A stretch of DNA of 13,114 nucleotides, from contig JABGXK010000105.1 of assembly GCA_018675825.1 (NCBI GenBank), forward strand, positions 1-13,114, in the 5' to 3' direction. The translations under genes were made by a program, and so were the position numbers. The notes beneath the pieces are model-generated. The model had not been told where the DNA came from. It ran no database searches and saw nothing but the letters and a program-made list of their open reading frames with translations. How positions within the stretch are numbered: position 1 is the stretch's first letter; the number at the start of each line of letters is the position of its first letter. This DNA comes from Flavobacteriales bacterium (GTDB lineage: Bacteria; Bacteroidota; Bacteroidia; Flavobacteriales; BACL11). This document shows positions 6,911 through 13,114 of the stretch, one piece after another.

Positions 6911-6943
6911 TTTGCTTAGATTCAGTCTAAATAACTACATTTG
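6911..6943 (+). promoter_or_regulatory. feoAB promoter
   Basis: TTTG at 6911-6914 and TACATTTG at 6936-6943 form a good Bacteroidota promoter with a 21-base spacer. The expected start point, about 5-7 bases after 6943, falls on or within the feoA start codon (6948-6950), so the transcript may be leaderless. A 15-base inverted repeat occupies most of the spacer and is listed separately. Confidence 0.55.
6916..6930. promoter_or_regulatory. Inverted repeat in feoA promoter spacer, candidate metal-repressor operator
   Basis: TTAGATTCAGTCTAA has perfect 5-base arms (TTAGA/TCTAA) around a 5-base centre and sits between the -33 and -7 elements of the feoA promoter, where a bound dimer would block RNA polymerase. 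The TTAG...CTAA ends recall DtxR/IdeR-type sites and differ from the GATAAT-type Fur box. The repeat is seen; the regulator is inferred from position and partial resemblance only. Confidence 0.45.
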
Positions 6944-6947
6944 TTAA

Positions 6948-7184
6948 ATGCAAATTCTATCTAAGCTTCCATTATTTAAAAGTGCAGAGATCTGTAAAAT
7001 TCATGATCAGGATTTAGAACAGAGACTTCTTGAGATGGGATGCACTCCAGGAGAAAAAATCACAGTAGTTAGACGAGCTCCTTTTAAAGGCCCGATTGCA
7101 ATTATGGTCTCTTCGTATATGCTTAGTATTAGATATGATGATGCATGTAATATTGACATCAAAGTTATTAACAATGAAGGATAG
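6948..7184 (+). CDS. feoA: Ferrous iron transport protein A
   Basis: 78 residues, the usual size of stand-alone FeoA, a small cytoplasmic SH3-like protein needed for full activity of the FeoB Fe2+ transporter. The hallmark segment is RLLEMGCTPGEKITVVRRAPFKG (26-48), followed by GPIAIMVSSYMLSIRYDDA, matching the family's L-x-x-MG-x-x-PG...P-x-x-GP-x-x-x-x-x-x-G/S-x-x-L-x-x-R pattern. The ATG at 6948 is the only sensible start: it gives MQILSKLPLFKSAEI, which covers the first beta strand. The promoter -7 element ends four bases before it, so the mRNA may begin at or close to the ATG. The gene overlaps feoB by 11 bases, implying coupled translation. Many Bacteroidota fuse FeoA to FeoB; here they are separate. 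No feoC is present. Confidence 0.93.
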   Translation: MQILSKLPLFKSAEICKIHDQDLEQRLLEMGCTPGEKITVVRRAPFKGPIAIMVSSYMLSIRYDDACNIDIKVINNEG

Positions 7185-9258
7185 TGATATTAATATTGTT
7201 CTAGCCGGTAATCCTAACTCTGGTAAAACCACTCTTTTTAATTCCTTAACTGGATTAAAACAAAAAGTTGGTAATTATCCAGGTATTACAGTAGAGAAAA
7301 AAACAGCTAAAATTGTTGTAAATGATTTTAGATCTAAACTTATAGATTTACCAGGAATATACAGTTTATATTCAAAATCTATTGATGAAAAGGTTGCTCA
7401 AAATGTTATTTGTAATAGTTATGACAGTGATTATGCGGACGTTATAGTTGTTATTGCTGATGCATCAAACTTAAGACGATCTATATTTCTTCTAACTCAG
7501 ATTATTGACTTAAAAATACCGGTTGTTTTAGCGTTAAATATGATTGATGTTGCTTCTAAGAAAGGAGTTGTTATTAATATTGATCAGCTTTCATCTGAAA
7601 TGGGTATTAAAGTTGTTGCTATAAATGCTAGAAAAGCTCGAGGATTATCAAAATTAAAGAAAGCGATTATCGAGACTAATGAGAATGCAAGTAATGAAAC
7701 TCCAACAATATTAGATGTTAATGATGTTTTTGGAAAAATCATTAAAGTTATAAATAGTATTCGTAATATTAATAATGATTATGCCTCGTTTTTATCATTA
7801 TGTGGATATGATATGGGTAATTCAATAAAGCAGAAGGTTGAAATATCTATTCTATCAAAGAATAACGAAATCATTGTCGAGCGTTTGCAAGCTAAAGAAA
7901 CAGTGCGGAGATATAAAGTTATAGATAAAATTATCTCAATTTGTGTAAGAAATATAGAACCAAAAGGTAAATATAAAATTACTAAGATTATTGATGATAT
8001 TCTTATTCATCCATTTTTTGGATATGTTATTTTTTTAGCTATTCTTTTTTTAATGTTTCAAGCAGTTTTTCTATGGTCAAAATATCCAATGGATTTGATA
8101 GAAGGTTTTTTTATGAATTTATCCATTTGGGTAGCTGAAATTCTTCCTAGTGGAGTTTTAAATGATTTATTAGTTAATGGTATACTAGCTGGAATAGGTG
8201 GCATCTTAGTTTTTATTCCTCAAATAGCACTTCTTTTTGCATTTATTGCATTTCTTGAGGATACTGGATATATGGCGAGAGTAAGTTTTTTAACTGACAA
8301 ATTACTTAAAGGTGTTGGTTTGAATGGAAGAGCTATTATACCCCTATTAAGTGGTGTTGGTTGTGCTATTCCTGCAATAATGTCTGCACGTACTATTTCA
8401 AGCTGGAAAGAAAGAATAATAACTATAATGGTAACTCCACTAATGAGTTGCGCAGCTAGATTGCCAGTTTATTCTGTAATAATTAATTTAATTATACCAG
8501 AGAATGTGATTTTTGGATTTATTGAATTACAAGGTCTAGTTTTAATGTCATTTTATCTTTTAGGTTTTATATCTGCTATGTTGATAGCATTTATCTTGAA
8601 ATTCATAATTAATACTAGTAAGAAATCATTTTTTATAATGGAAATGCCTTCTTATAAAATCCCCGATTGGAAGACTGTTATATATACTATAATAGAAAAA
8701 GTTAAGATTTTCTTCTTTGATGCTGGAAAGATAATTGTAGCTATCTCTGTGATATTATGGTTATTATCATCATATGGTCCAGGTAATAATTTTCAGGAAA
8801 TAGAAAATAGATGGGTAGATAAAGAAAATGCAGGTAAGTACATAGCTGCAGAGAAGTTGGAATATTCATATGCGGGGATAATTGGTAAAACTATTGAACC
8901 TGTTATTAAGCCATTAGGTTTTGATTGGAAAATTGGAATTTCATTAATTACTTCAATTGCTGCAAGAGAAGCTTTTGTTGGCACAATGTCTACTATATAT
9001 AGTGTTGGTGATGATAGTGTTAAAACTTTAGAGAACAGGATGAAGAGTGAAATAAATCAAGAAACAGGTAAAGCTTTCTACACAACTGCTGTTGGTATTT
9101 CTTTAATGTTATTTTATGCATTTGCAATGCAATGTATGAGTACAATTGCTATTGTATATAGAGAAACTAATAGTATAAAATGGCCAGTTATACAATTTTT
9201 ATATTTAACATTTCTAGCATATTTATCAAGTTTTCTTGCATACCAAATTTTAAGTTAA
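7174..9258 (+). CDS. feoB: Ferrous iron transporter FeoB
   Basis: 694 residues, inner-membrane Fe2+ transporter with an N-terminal GTPase. G motifs: G1 GNPNSGKTT (12-20), G2 in GITVEKK (38-44), G3 DLPGIY (59-64 region), G4 NMID (122-125) and a G5-like NARKARG. A helical guanine-dissociation-inhibitor region follows to about 275. The membrane domain holds both Gate repeats: GVGCAIPAIMSART (394-407) and TPLMSCAARLPVY (421-433), with the conserved cysteines thought to lie along the Fe2+ path, and a late AMQCMSTIAIVYRET (651-665). The frame stays open upstream to an ATG at 7096, but ATG 7174 (MKDSDINIVLAGNPNSGKTT) puts the G1 loop at the family's normal distance from the N-terminus; the extra 26 residues would be antiparallel to nothing known and lie over feoA. 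It overlaps feoA by 11 bases and the next gene by one (TAATG). Confidence 0.96.
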   Translation: MKDSDINIVLAGNPNSGKTTLFNSLTGLKQKVGNYPGITVEKKTAKIVVNDFRSKLIDLPGIYSLYSKSIDEKVAQNVICNSYDSDYADVIVVIADASNLRRSIFLLTQIIDLKIPVVLALNMIDVASKKGVVINIDQLSSEMGIKVVAINARKARGLSKLKKAIIETNENASNETPTILDVNDVFGKIIKVINSIRNINNDYASFLSLCGYDMGNSIKQKVEISILSKNNEIIVERLQAKETVRRYKVIDKIISICVRNIEPKGKYKITKIIDDILIHPFFGYVIFLAILFLMFQAVFLWSKYPMDLIEGFFMNLSIWVAEILPSGVLNDLLVNGILAGIGGILVFIPQIALLFAFIAFLEDTGYMARVSFLTDKLLKGVGLNGRAIIPLLSGVGCAIPAIMSARTISSWKERIITIMVTPLMSCAARLPVYSVIINLIIPENVIFGFIELQGLVLMSFYLLGFISAMLIAFILKFIINTSKKSFFIMEMPSYKIPDWKTVIYTIIEKVKIFFFDAGKIIVAISVILWLLSSYGPGNNFQEIENRWVDKENAGKYIAAEKLEYSYAGIIGKTIEPVIKPLGFDWKIGISLITSIAAREAFVGTMSTIYSVGDDSVKTLENRMKSEINQETGKAFYTTAVGISLMLFYAFAMQCMSTIAIVYRETNSIKWPVIQFLYLTFLAYLSSFLAYQILS

Positions 9259-9854
9259 TGTCTAGTTATTATATTAAATTTTTACCCTTGGGCTCCACTT
9301 TACTTATAAAGAAATGGATTCATGAATTAGATATTGATTTAAGGATTGTAAAGCCAAGAAAAACTAAATTGGGTGATTTTAGATTTCGCTCTAATAGAAG
9401 ATTGATGATTACTATTAATAACGACCTAAATCCTTTTGCTTTTCTTATTACACTAACGCATGAGATAGCGCATGCATTTGTGTATAAAAAATATGGAAGA
9501 AGTGCTTCTTCACATGGAAGAGAATGGAAAAGTATGTTTAAGAGTTTGATGTTAAATTTTTTAGCGAAGGATATCTTTCCTAGAGATATTCTTACTTCAT
9601 TATCTATGCATTTGATTAAGCCTACTTCAACTACATCTAATGATATTGATTTATCTTTAATTTTGAGAGAATATGATAGAAAGAAAGAGTTAACCATTAT
9701 TGATATTAAAAAAGGAGATCATTTTATTTTTTCTAATCGCTCATTTGTTAAAGGAGTTAGATTGCGCAAAAGATTTAGATGTAAAGAAATCCAGACAAAT
9801 AGAATTTATTTATTTAATCCATTAGTTAATATTACTTTACTCAAAACAGTTTAA
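9258..9854 (+). CDS. SprT-like zinc metalloprotease
   Basis: 198 residues from the ATG that shares a base with the feoB stop. The zinc site is LTHEIAHAFVYKKYG (HExxH at 68-72) and the third ligand is probably His86 in SSHGREWKSMF, the typical SprT/Spartan arrangement. The C-terminal part KRFRCKEIQTNRIYLFNP resembles the end of Bacteroidota SprT-like proteins but has a single cysteine, so the zinc ribbon of E. coli SprT is absent. In eukaryotes the related Spartan protease cleaves DNA-protein crosslinks; the bacterial role is not settled. An in-frame ATG at 9180 would add 26 residues encoded inside feoB and not resembling the family, so 9258 is chosen. Co-transcription with feoAB is implied by the overlap, though nothing in the sequence links it to iron. 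Confidence 0.87.
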   Translation: MSSYYIKFLPLGSTLLIKKWIHELDIDLRIVKPRKTKLGDFRFRSNRRLMITINNDLNPFAFLITLTHEIAHAFVYKKYGRSASSHGREWKSMFKSLMLNFLAKDIFPRDILTSLSMHLIKPTSTTSNDIDLSLILREYDRKKELTIIDIKKGDHFIFSNRSFVKGVRLRKRFRCKEIQTNRIYLFNPLVNITLLKTV

Positions 9855-9866
9855 ATTGAAATAGTT

Positions 9867-9874
9867 TAATTTTG
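9867..9874 (+). promoter_or_regulatory. Candidate -7 element for manC
   Basis: TAATTTTG matches TAnnTTTG in the 37-base gap between the SprT-like gene and manC. No TTG is found at the expected -33 distance. A start near 9880 would leave a leader of about 12 bases, A-rich and without a Shine-Dalgarno sequence. Read-through from the feo operon is equally possible. Confidence 0.35.
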
Positions 9875-9891
9875 TCTAAAAAATAAAAGAA

Positions 9892-10971
9892 TTGAAGAAT
9901 CCAAATAATTATGCGATAATAATGGCAGGGGGAGTAGGTTCTCGATTTTGGCCTTTAAGTAAACAGTCACTCCCAAAACAATTTTTAGATATATTATCTG
10001 TTGGAGAAACTCTTATTCAGCAAACATTTAGAAGACTATGTCTATTATGTCCTAAAGAAAATATTTTTATAGTAACAAATCAGGACTATTTTGATTTATG
10101 TAAAAACCAGTTAATAGGAATTAATGATGATCAGATTTTATGTGAGCCTGTTATGAGAAATACAGCTCCATGCATTGCATATGCTGCATTTAAAATTTAC
10201 AATCTAAATAAAAATTCAAACTTAATCGTAGCTCCATCTGATCACTTAATTACTGATGAGCTAAAATTTACTAGTATTGTTAATGAAGCTTTCTCTACTG
10301 TATCTACTGATAATGTTCTTGTCACTTTAGGTATCCAACCAAGTAGGCCAGATACAGGATATGGATATATTCAGCATCAAGAGAGTAACTATTTAAAAAA
10401 TACTAATATAAAAAAAGTTAAAACTTTTATTGAGAAGCCAAATATAGATTTAGCATTGCAATTTATAGATAGTGGAGATTTTTTATGGAATGCTGGTATT
10501 TTTATTTTTAGAGCAGATGTTATTTTAAAGTCTTATAAAAAGAATCTTAGAGATTTATATGATATTTTTAATAGTGGAGAAAAATATTATAATACTAAGG
10601 AAGAGATTAAATTTATAAATCGTGTTTTTCCATCTTGCAAAAATATTTCCTTTGATTATGGAATATTAGAGAAGTCTGATAATATCTATGTTTATCCTTC
10701 CATCTTTGGTTGGAGTGATTTAGGTACTTGGGGTTCTATAGATACTCATTTAATAAAAGATAAAGATAATAATTCAATTAATGGGGGTAATATTAAAATA
10801 TATAATTCAGCAAGTAATATCATCATATTAGACAATAATAAAGAGTGTATTATTAATGGATTGAATGGTTTTATTGTTGTAGAGAAAGAAGATTCCTTAT
10901 TAATATGTAAAAAGGAGGATGAGCAACAAATTAAAAAGTTTGTAACAGATTTAAAAAGTAAGGATCGATAA
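9892..10971 (+). CDS. manC: Mannose-1-phosphate guanylyltransferase
   Basis: 359 residues, the short form without the phosphomannose isomerase domain. It makes GDP-mannose from mannose-1-phosphate and GTP in the cytoplasm, feeding mannose, fucose or rhamnose units to surface polysaccharides. Motifs: nucleotide-binding loop AGGVGSRFWPLS (12-23), VMRNTAPCIAYA (87-98), PSDH (115-118), TGYGYI (155-160), FIEKP (179-183), WNAGIFIF (199-206), DYGILEK (255-261) and WSDLGTW (274-280). The start is a TTG: the first in-frame ATG (9922) is inside the sequence YAIIMAGG and would remove the first beta strand, while the in-frame stop at 9877-9879 lies four codons upstream of TTG 9892. The gene ends two bases before the convergent fumC stop. 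Confidence 0.9.
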   Translation: MKNPNNYAIIMAGGVGSRFWPLSKQSLPKQFLDILSVGETLIQQTFRRLCLLCPKENIFIVTNQDYFDLCKNQLIGINDDQILCEPVMRNTAPCIAYAAFKIYNLNKNSNLIVAPSDHLITDELKFTSIVNEAFSTVSTDNVLVTLGIQPSRPDTGYGYIQHQESNYLKNTNIKKVKTFIEKPNIDLALQFIDSGDFLWNAGIFIFRADVILKSYKKNLRDLYDIFNSGEKYYNTKEEIKFINRVFPSCKNISFDYGILEKSDNIYVYPSIFGWSDLGTWGSIDTHLIKDKDNNSINGGNIKIYNSASNIIILDNNKECIINGLNGFIVVEKEDSLLICKKEDEQQIKKFVTDLKSKDR

Positions 10972-10973
10972 GC

Positions 10974-12365
10974 TTAATTATTACACATTTTTTTTGGGTC
11001 TACCCATTTTTTAAATTCTTCTTCAGTAACATATTTTAACTTTATTGCCTCATCTTTTAGTGTTGTGCCATTTTTATGTGCACTTTTTGCTATTTCTGAT
11101 GCCTTATCATAACCAATTTTTGTATTAAGAGCAGTGATTAGCATTAATGAGTTATTTAAATTATTTGCAATATTTTTATAGTTTGGTTTTATGCCTATTA
11201 TACAGTTTTTTTCAAAAGAATTACATGCATCTGATAATAATTCTGCTGATTGAAGAAAATTTACTGCTATTACAGGTTTGAATACGTTAAGTTGTAGTTG
11301 TCCTTGCATACCCCCAAGTGTTATAGTTAGGTCATTTCCAATTATTTGAGCACAAACCATTGTTAATGCTTCGATTTGTGTAGGATTAACCTTACCGGGC
11401 ATAATTGAAGAACCTGGTTCATTAGATGGAATATTAATTTCTCCAATTCCACATCGAGGTCCAGAAGCTAATAGTCGAATATCATTAGAAACTTTATTTA
11501 ATGATACAGCAATTTGTTTTAAAGCACCATGGGATTCAATAAATGCATCATGAGCCGAAAGAGCTTCAAATTTATTTTTAGCACTTGTAAATTTAATATT
11601 TGTAAAATCTGAGATTTTTTGAGCAACTAGTTTTGAGTATCCTTTTGGAGAGTTTAATCCAGTACCAACTGCAGTTCCTCCTATTGCAAGTTCAGATAGA
11701 TGAGGTAATGTGTTTTTTAAGGCTTTAATTCCATAGTCTAGTTGAGTGACATATGCAGAAAATTCTTGTTTTAATGTTAGTGGAGTAGCATCCATTAAAT
11801 GTGTTCGGCCAATTTTAACAGTATTTGAAAATGATTCTGCTTTTGTATTTAATGAATTTCTTAGATTTATAATTGAAGGTATTGTTTTTTCATTTAGAAT
11901 TTTTAAAGCAGCTATATGCATTGCAGTAGGAAAAGTATCATTTGAACTTTGTGATTTATTAACATCATCATTTGGATGGACTATCTTTTCTTCATCATCA
12001 ATTTTTCCACCATTATTTAAATGAGCAACATTTGCAATCACTTCATTTATATTCATATTTGTTTGTGTTCCACTACCAGTTTGCCAAATAACAAGAGGAA
12101 AATGAGTATCATATTGTTTATTTATAATTTCATCACAAACTCTTGAGATTGCATCTTTTTTTTTCTTACTAAGGACATGAAGATCATAATTTGTATGTGC
12201 TGCTGCTTTTTTAAGAAATGCAAAGCCATATATTATTTCTAATGGCATACTTGATTCTGGTCCTATCTTAAAATTATTTCTACTTCTTTCAGTTTGTGCT
12301 CCCCAATATTTATCTAAAGGAACTTTAACTTTACCCATAGTGTCTTTTTCTATTCTATATTTCAT
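10974..12365 (-). CDS. fumC: Class II fumarate hydratase
   Basis: 463 residues, normal length for FumC, the iron-independent fumarase that interconverts fumarate and L-malate in the TCA cycle as a cytoplasmic tetramer. Seen: YRIEKDTMGKVKVP at the N-terminus, QTGSGTQTNMNINEV (95-109), NKSQSSNDTFPTAMH (136-150), GRTHLMDATPLTL (187-199, with His189 corresponding to the catalytic His188 of E. coli) and the fumarase/aspartase signature GSSIMPGKVNP (318-328, with Ser319 in the mobile SS loop). WGAQTERSRNNFKIG and PTQIEA after the signature favour fumarase over aspartase or argininosuccinate lyase. It is transcribed alone; on the upstream side lies a divergent 47-residue gene 57 bases away, and no full TAnnTTTG match was found for fumC in that gap. 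Confidence 0.95.
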   Translation of the reverse strand: MKYRIEKDTMGKVKVPLDKYWGAQTERSRNNFKIGPESSMPLEIIYGFAFLKKAAAHTNYDLHVLSKKKKDAISRVCDEIINKQYDTHFPLVIWQTGSGTQTNMNINEVIANVAHLNNGGKIDDEEKIVHPNDDVNKSQSSNDTFPTAMHIAALKILNEKTIPSIINLRNSLNTKAESFSNTVKIGRTHLMDATPLTLKQEFSAYVTQLDYGIKALKNTLPHLSELAIGGTAVGTGLNSPKGYSKLVAQKISDFTNIKFTSAKNKFEALSAHDAFIESHGALKQIAVSLNKVSNDIRLLASGPRCGIGEINIPSNEPGSSIMPGKVNPTQIEALTMVCAQIIGNDLTITLGGMQGQLQLNVFKPVIAVNFLQSAELLSDACNSFEKNCIIGIKPNYKNIANNLNNSLMLITALNTKIGYDKASEIAKSAHKNGTTLKDEAIKLKYVTEEEFKKWVDPKKMCNN

Positions 12366-12375
12366 CTTAAAATAT

Positions 12376-12406
12376 TTTGTTGGTTAACTTAGTTATTGTT
12401 AATTTG
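12376..12406 (+). promoter_or_regulatory. Candidate promoter for the 47-residue membrane peptide
   Basis: TTTG at 12376-12379 is followed after exactly 19 bases by TTAATTTG at 12399-12406, which matches TAnnTTTG in all but the second base. A start near 12412 would leave a leader of about 11 bases before the ATG at 12423. It lies within the gap shared with the divergent fumC gene. Confidence 0.4.
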
Positions 12407-12422
12407 TTTAAAAATAGTAGCT

Positions 12423-12566
12423 ATGAAATTTATCGGTTTTTTAATGTTTTTATTTGTTTTTTTAATGGCATTTTGGTGTCTTTTATTTTTAGCTAGTATT
12501 GTTCCTTATTTCATCTATGTTTGGTATAGAGAAGGTAAATTAGATAATCATCAGATACCAAAATAA
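12423..12566 (+). CDS. Small membrane protein, 47 aa, unknown function
   Basis: An ATG-to-TAA frame of 47 codons. Residues 3-34 are almost wholly hydrophobic (FIGFLMFLFVFL, then AFWCLLFLASIVPYFIYVW), enough for one long or two tightly packed membrane helices, followed by a short charged tail YREGKLDNHQIPK. There is no lipobox and no clear signal-peptidase I site, so it is probably an integral inner-membrane peptide with the charged tail on one face. I do not recognise the family; the shape (a hydrophobic helix then a short polar tail) is loosely like small oxidase-assembly peptides such as CcoS, but the sequence does not match. A promoter-like pair lies just upstream. Support for coding is the start, the strong membrane bias, the promoter and its fit in an otherwise empty 240-base gap between fumC and prfB. 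Confidence 0.6.
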   Translation: MKFIGFLMFLFVFLMAFWCLLFLASIVPYFIYVWYREGKLDNHQIPK

Positions 12567-12605
12567 CATAAGCAAATTTACTATTATTTTTTATAATTTT
12601 TTATT

Positions 12606-13114
12606 CTATCCAAATTCTATTAAGTAAGCTTTAATAAAGGAATTGATATTACCATCAAGAATATTTGTTGGATTTGTAGATTCATAGTTAGTTCTTAGAT
12701 CTTTTACTAGCTTATATGGATGTAATATATAGTTTCTAATTTGAGAACCCCATTCTATTTTTTTCTTTTCTCCTTCAATCTTTTCTTTTTCTTTTTGTAT
12801 TTTTTGGATTTCTAGTTGATATAGTTGTGATTTTAATAGTTTTAATGCTTTTTCTTTATTTTCTAGCTGAGAACGAGTTTCAGAATTTTCAATAACTATT
12901 GCTGAAGGTAAATGTTTTAGTCTTACAGCTGTTTCTACTTTATTTACTCCTTGCCCTCCTGCACCTCCTGCTCGAAAAGTGTCCCAACTTATGTCTGATG
13001 GACTAATTTGGATATCTATACTGTCATCAACTAGAGGGTAGACAAATACAGATGCAAAAGTAGTATGTCTTTTAGCATTTGAATCGAATGGTGAAATTCT
13101 TACAAGCCTATGAA
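12606..13114 (-). CDS. prfB: Peptide chain release factor 2, C-terminal part (5' end outside window)
   Basis: The frame runs from the right edge to the TAG at 12608-12606 and gives 168 residues, about the last half of RF2. RF2 reads UGA and UAA stops in the ribosomal A site and triggers peptide release. Both key motifs are visible: SPF in HRLVRISPFDSNAKRH, the tripeptide that recognises the stop codon and distinguishes RF2 from RF1 (PxT), and GGQ in RAGGAGGQGVNKVETAV, whose Gln contacts the peptidyl-transferase centre. A lysine- and glutamate-rich helix follows, then WGSQIRNYILHPYKLVKDLRT and DGNINSFIKAYLIEFG, typical of RF2. The region where many prfB genes carry a programmed +1 frameshift is beyond the window, so that control cannot be judged. 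Confidence 0.95.
   Translation of the reverse strand, partial: HRLVRISPFDSNAKRHTTFASVFVYPLVDDSIDIQISPSDISWDTFRAGGAGGQGVNKVETAVRLKHLPSAIVIENSETRSQLENKEKALKLLKSQLYQLEIQKIQKEKEKIEGEKKKIEWGSQIRNYILHPYKLVKDLRTNYESTNPTNILDGNINSFIKAYLIEFG

Noticed and set aside
7096..7173. Upstream in-frame ATG for feoB
   Set aside because: The added 26 residues come from the feoA coding region in another frame and put the G1 loop too far from the N-terminus.
9180..9257. Upstream in-frame ATG for the SprT-like gene
   Set aside because: The added residues are encoded over the end of feoB and do not resemble the family; ATG 9258 forms a TAATG overlap like others in this window.
9320..9697. 125-codon minus-strand open frame inside the SprT-like gene
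   Set aside because: It is antisense to a gene with a clear HExxH zinc site, has no promoter match, and its sequence looks like a shadow of AT-rich coding DNA. The shorter antisense frames at 2624-2893, 4039-4332, 7014-7232 and 11746-12024 are dismissed for the same reason.
12567..12605. Terminator in the T-rich gap between the membrane peptide gene and prfB
   Set aside because: There are T runs but no stable hairpin before them on either strand.

Overview
The window is a compact, strongly AT-rich stretch of bacterial chromosome that looks like Bacteroidota, most likely a Flavobacteriales lineage with a streamlined genome. The evidence is: protein sequences of Bacteroidota type (aspartokinase C-terminus, RF2, FumC, FeoB, short MgtE); no clear Shine-Dalgarno sequences; several upstream regions carrying the Bacteroidota promoter pattern TTTG-N19-22-TAnnTTTG; genes overlapping or separated by a few bases; stops dominated by TAA/TAG. 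I did not count GC exactly. No tRNA, rRNA, CRISPR array, IS element, phage gene or long repeat is visible, and no stretch over 300 bases lacks a gene.

Layout. (1) 1-2207, plus strand: the C-terminal end of aspartokinase, then a 597-residue protein of unknown function that looks like a divergent FMN TIM-barrel (nitronate monooxygenase-like) enzyme with a cysteine-rich C-terminal part. (2) 6721-2200, minus strand: a five-gene unit in which every junction overlaps: MlaE-like permease, MlaF-like ATPase, RsmA, MgtE and a D-2-hydroxyacid dehydrogenase. (3) 6722-10971, plus strand: a 45-residue lipoprotein, FeoA, FeoB, a SprT-like metalloprotease, then mannose-1-phosphate guanylyltransferase. (4) 12365-10974, minus strand: class II fumarase. 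(5) A 47-residue membrane peptide on the plus strand (12423-12566), then the C-terminal part of RF2 on the minus strand, running off the right edge.

Functionally the window is mostly housekeeping: amino-acid biosynthesis, outer-membrane lipid transport, rRNA modification, Mg2+ and Fe2+ uptake, nucleotide-sugar synthesis, the TCA cycle and translation termination. The Feo operon is the clearest regulated unit: a 15-bp inverted repeat lies between its -33 and -7 elements, as expected for a metal-responsive repressor site. The mlaEF/rsmA/mgtE operon and the lipoprotein gene have promoters that face each other.

I see no obvious new defence or mobile system. The parts worth a second look are the uncharacterised FMN-barrel-like protein at 414-2207, the two tiny genes (6765-6902 and 12423-12566), and the compact regulatory architecture at 6721-6950.
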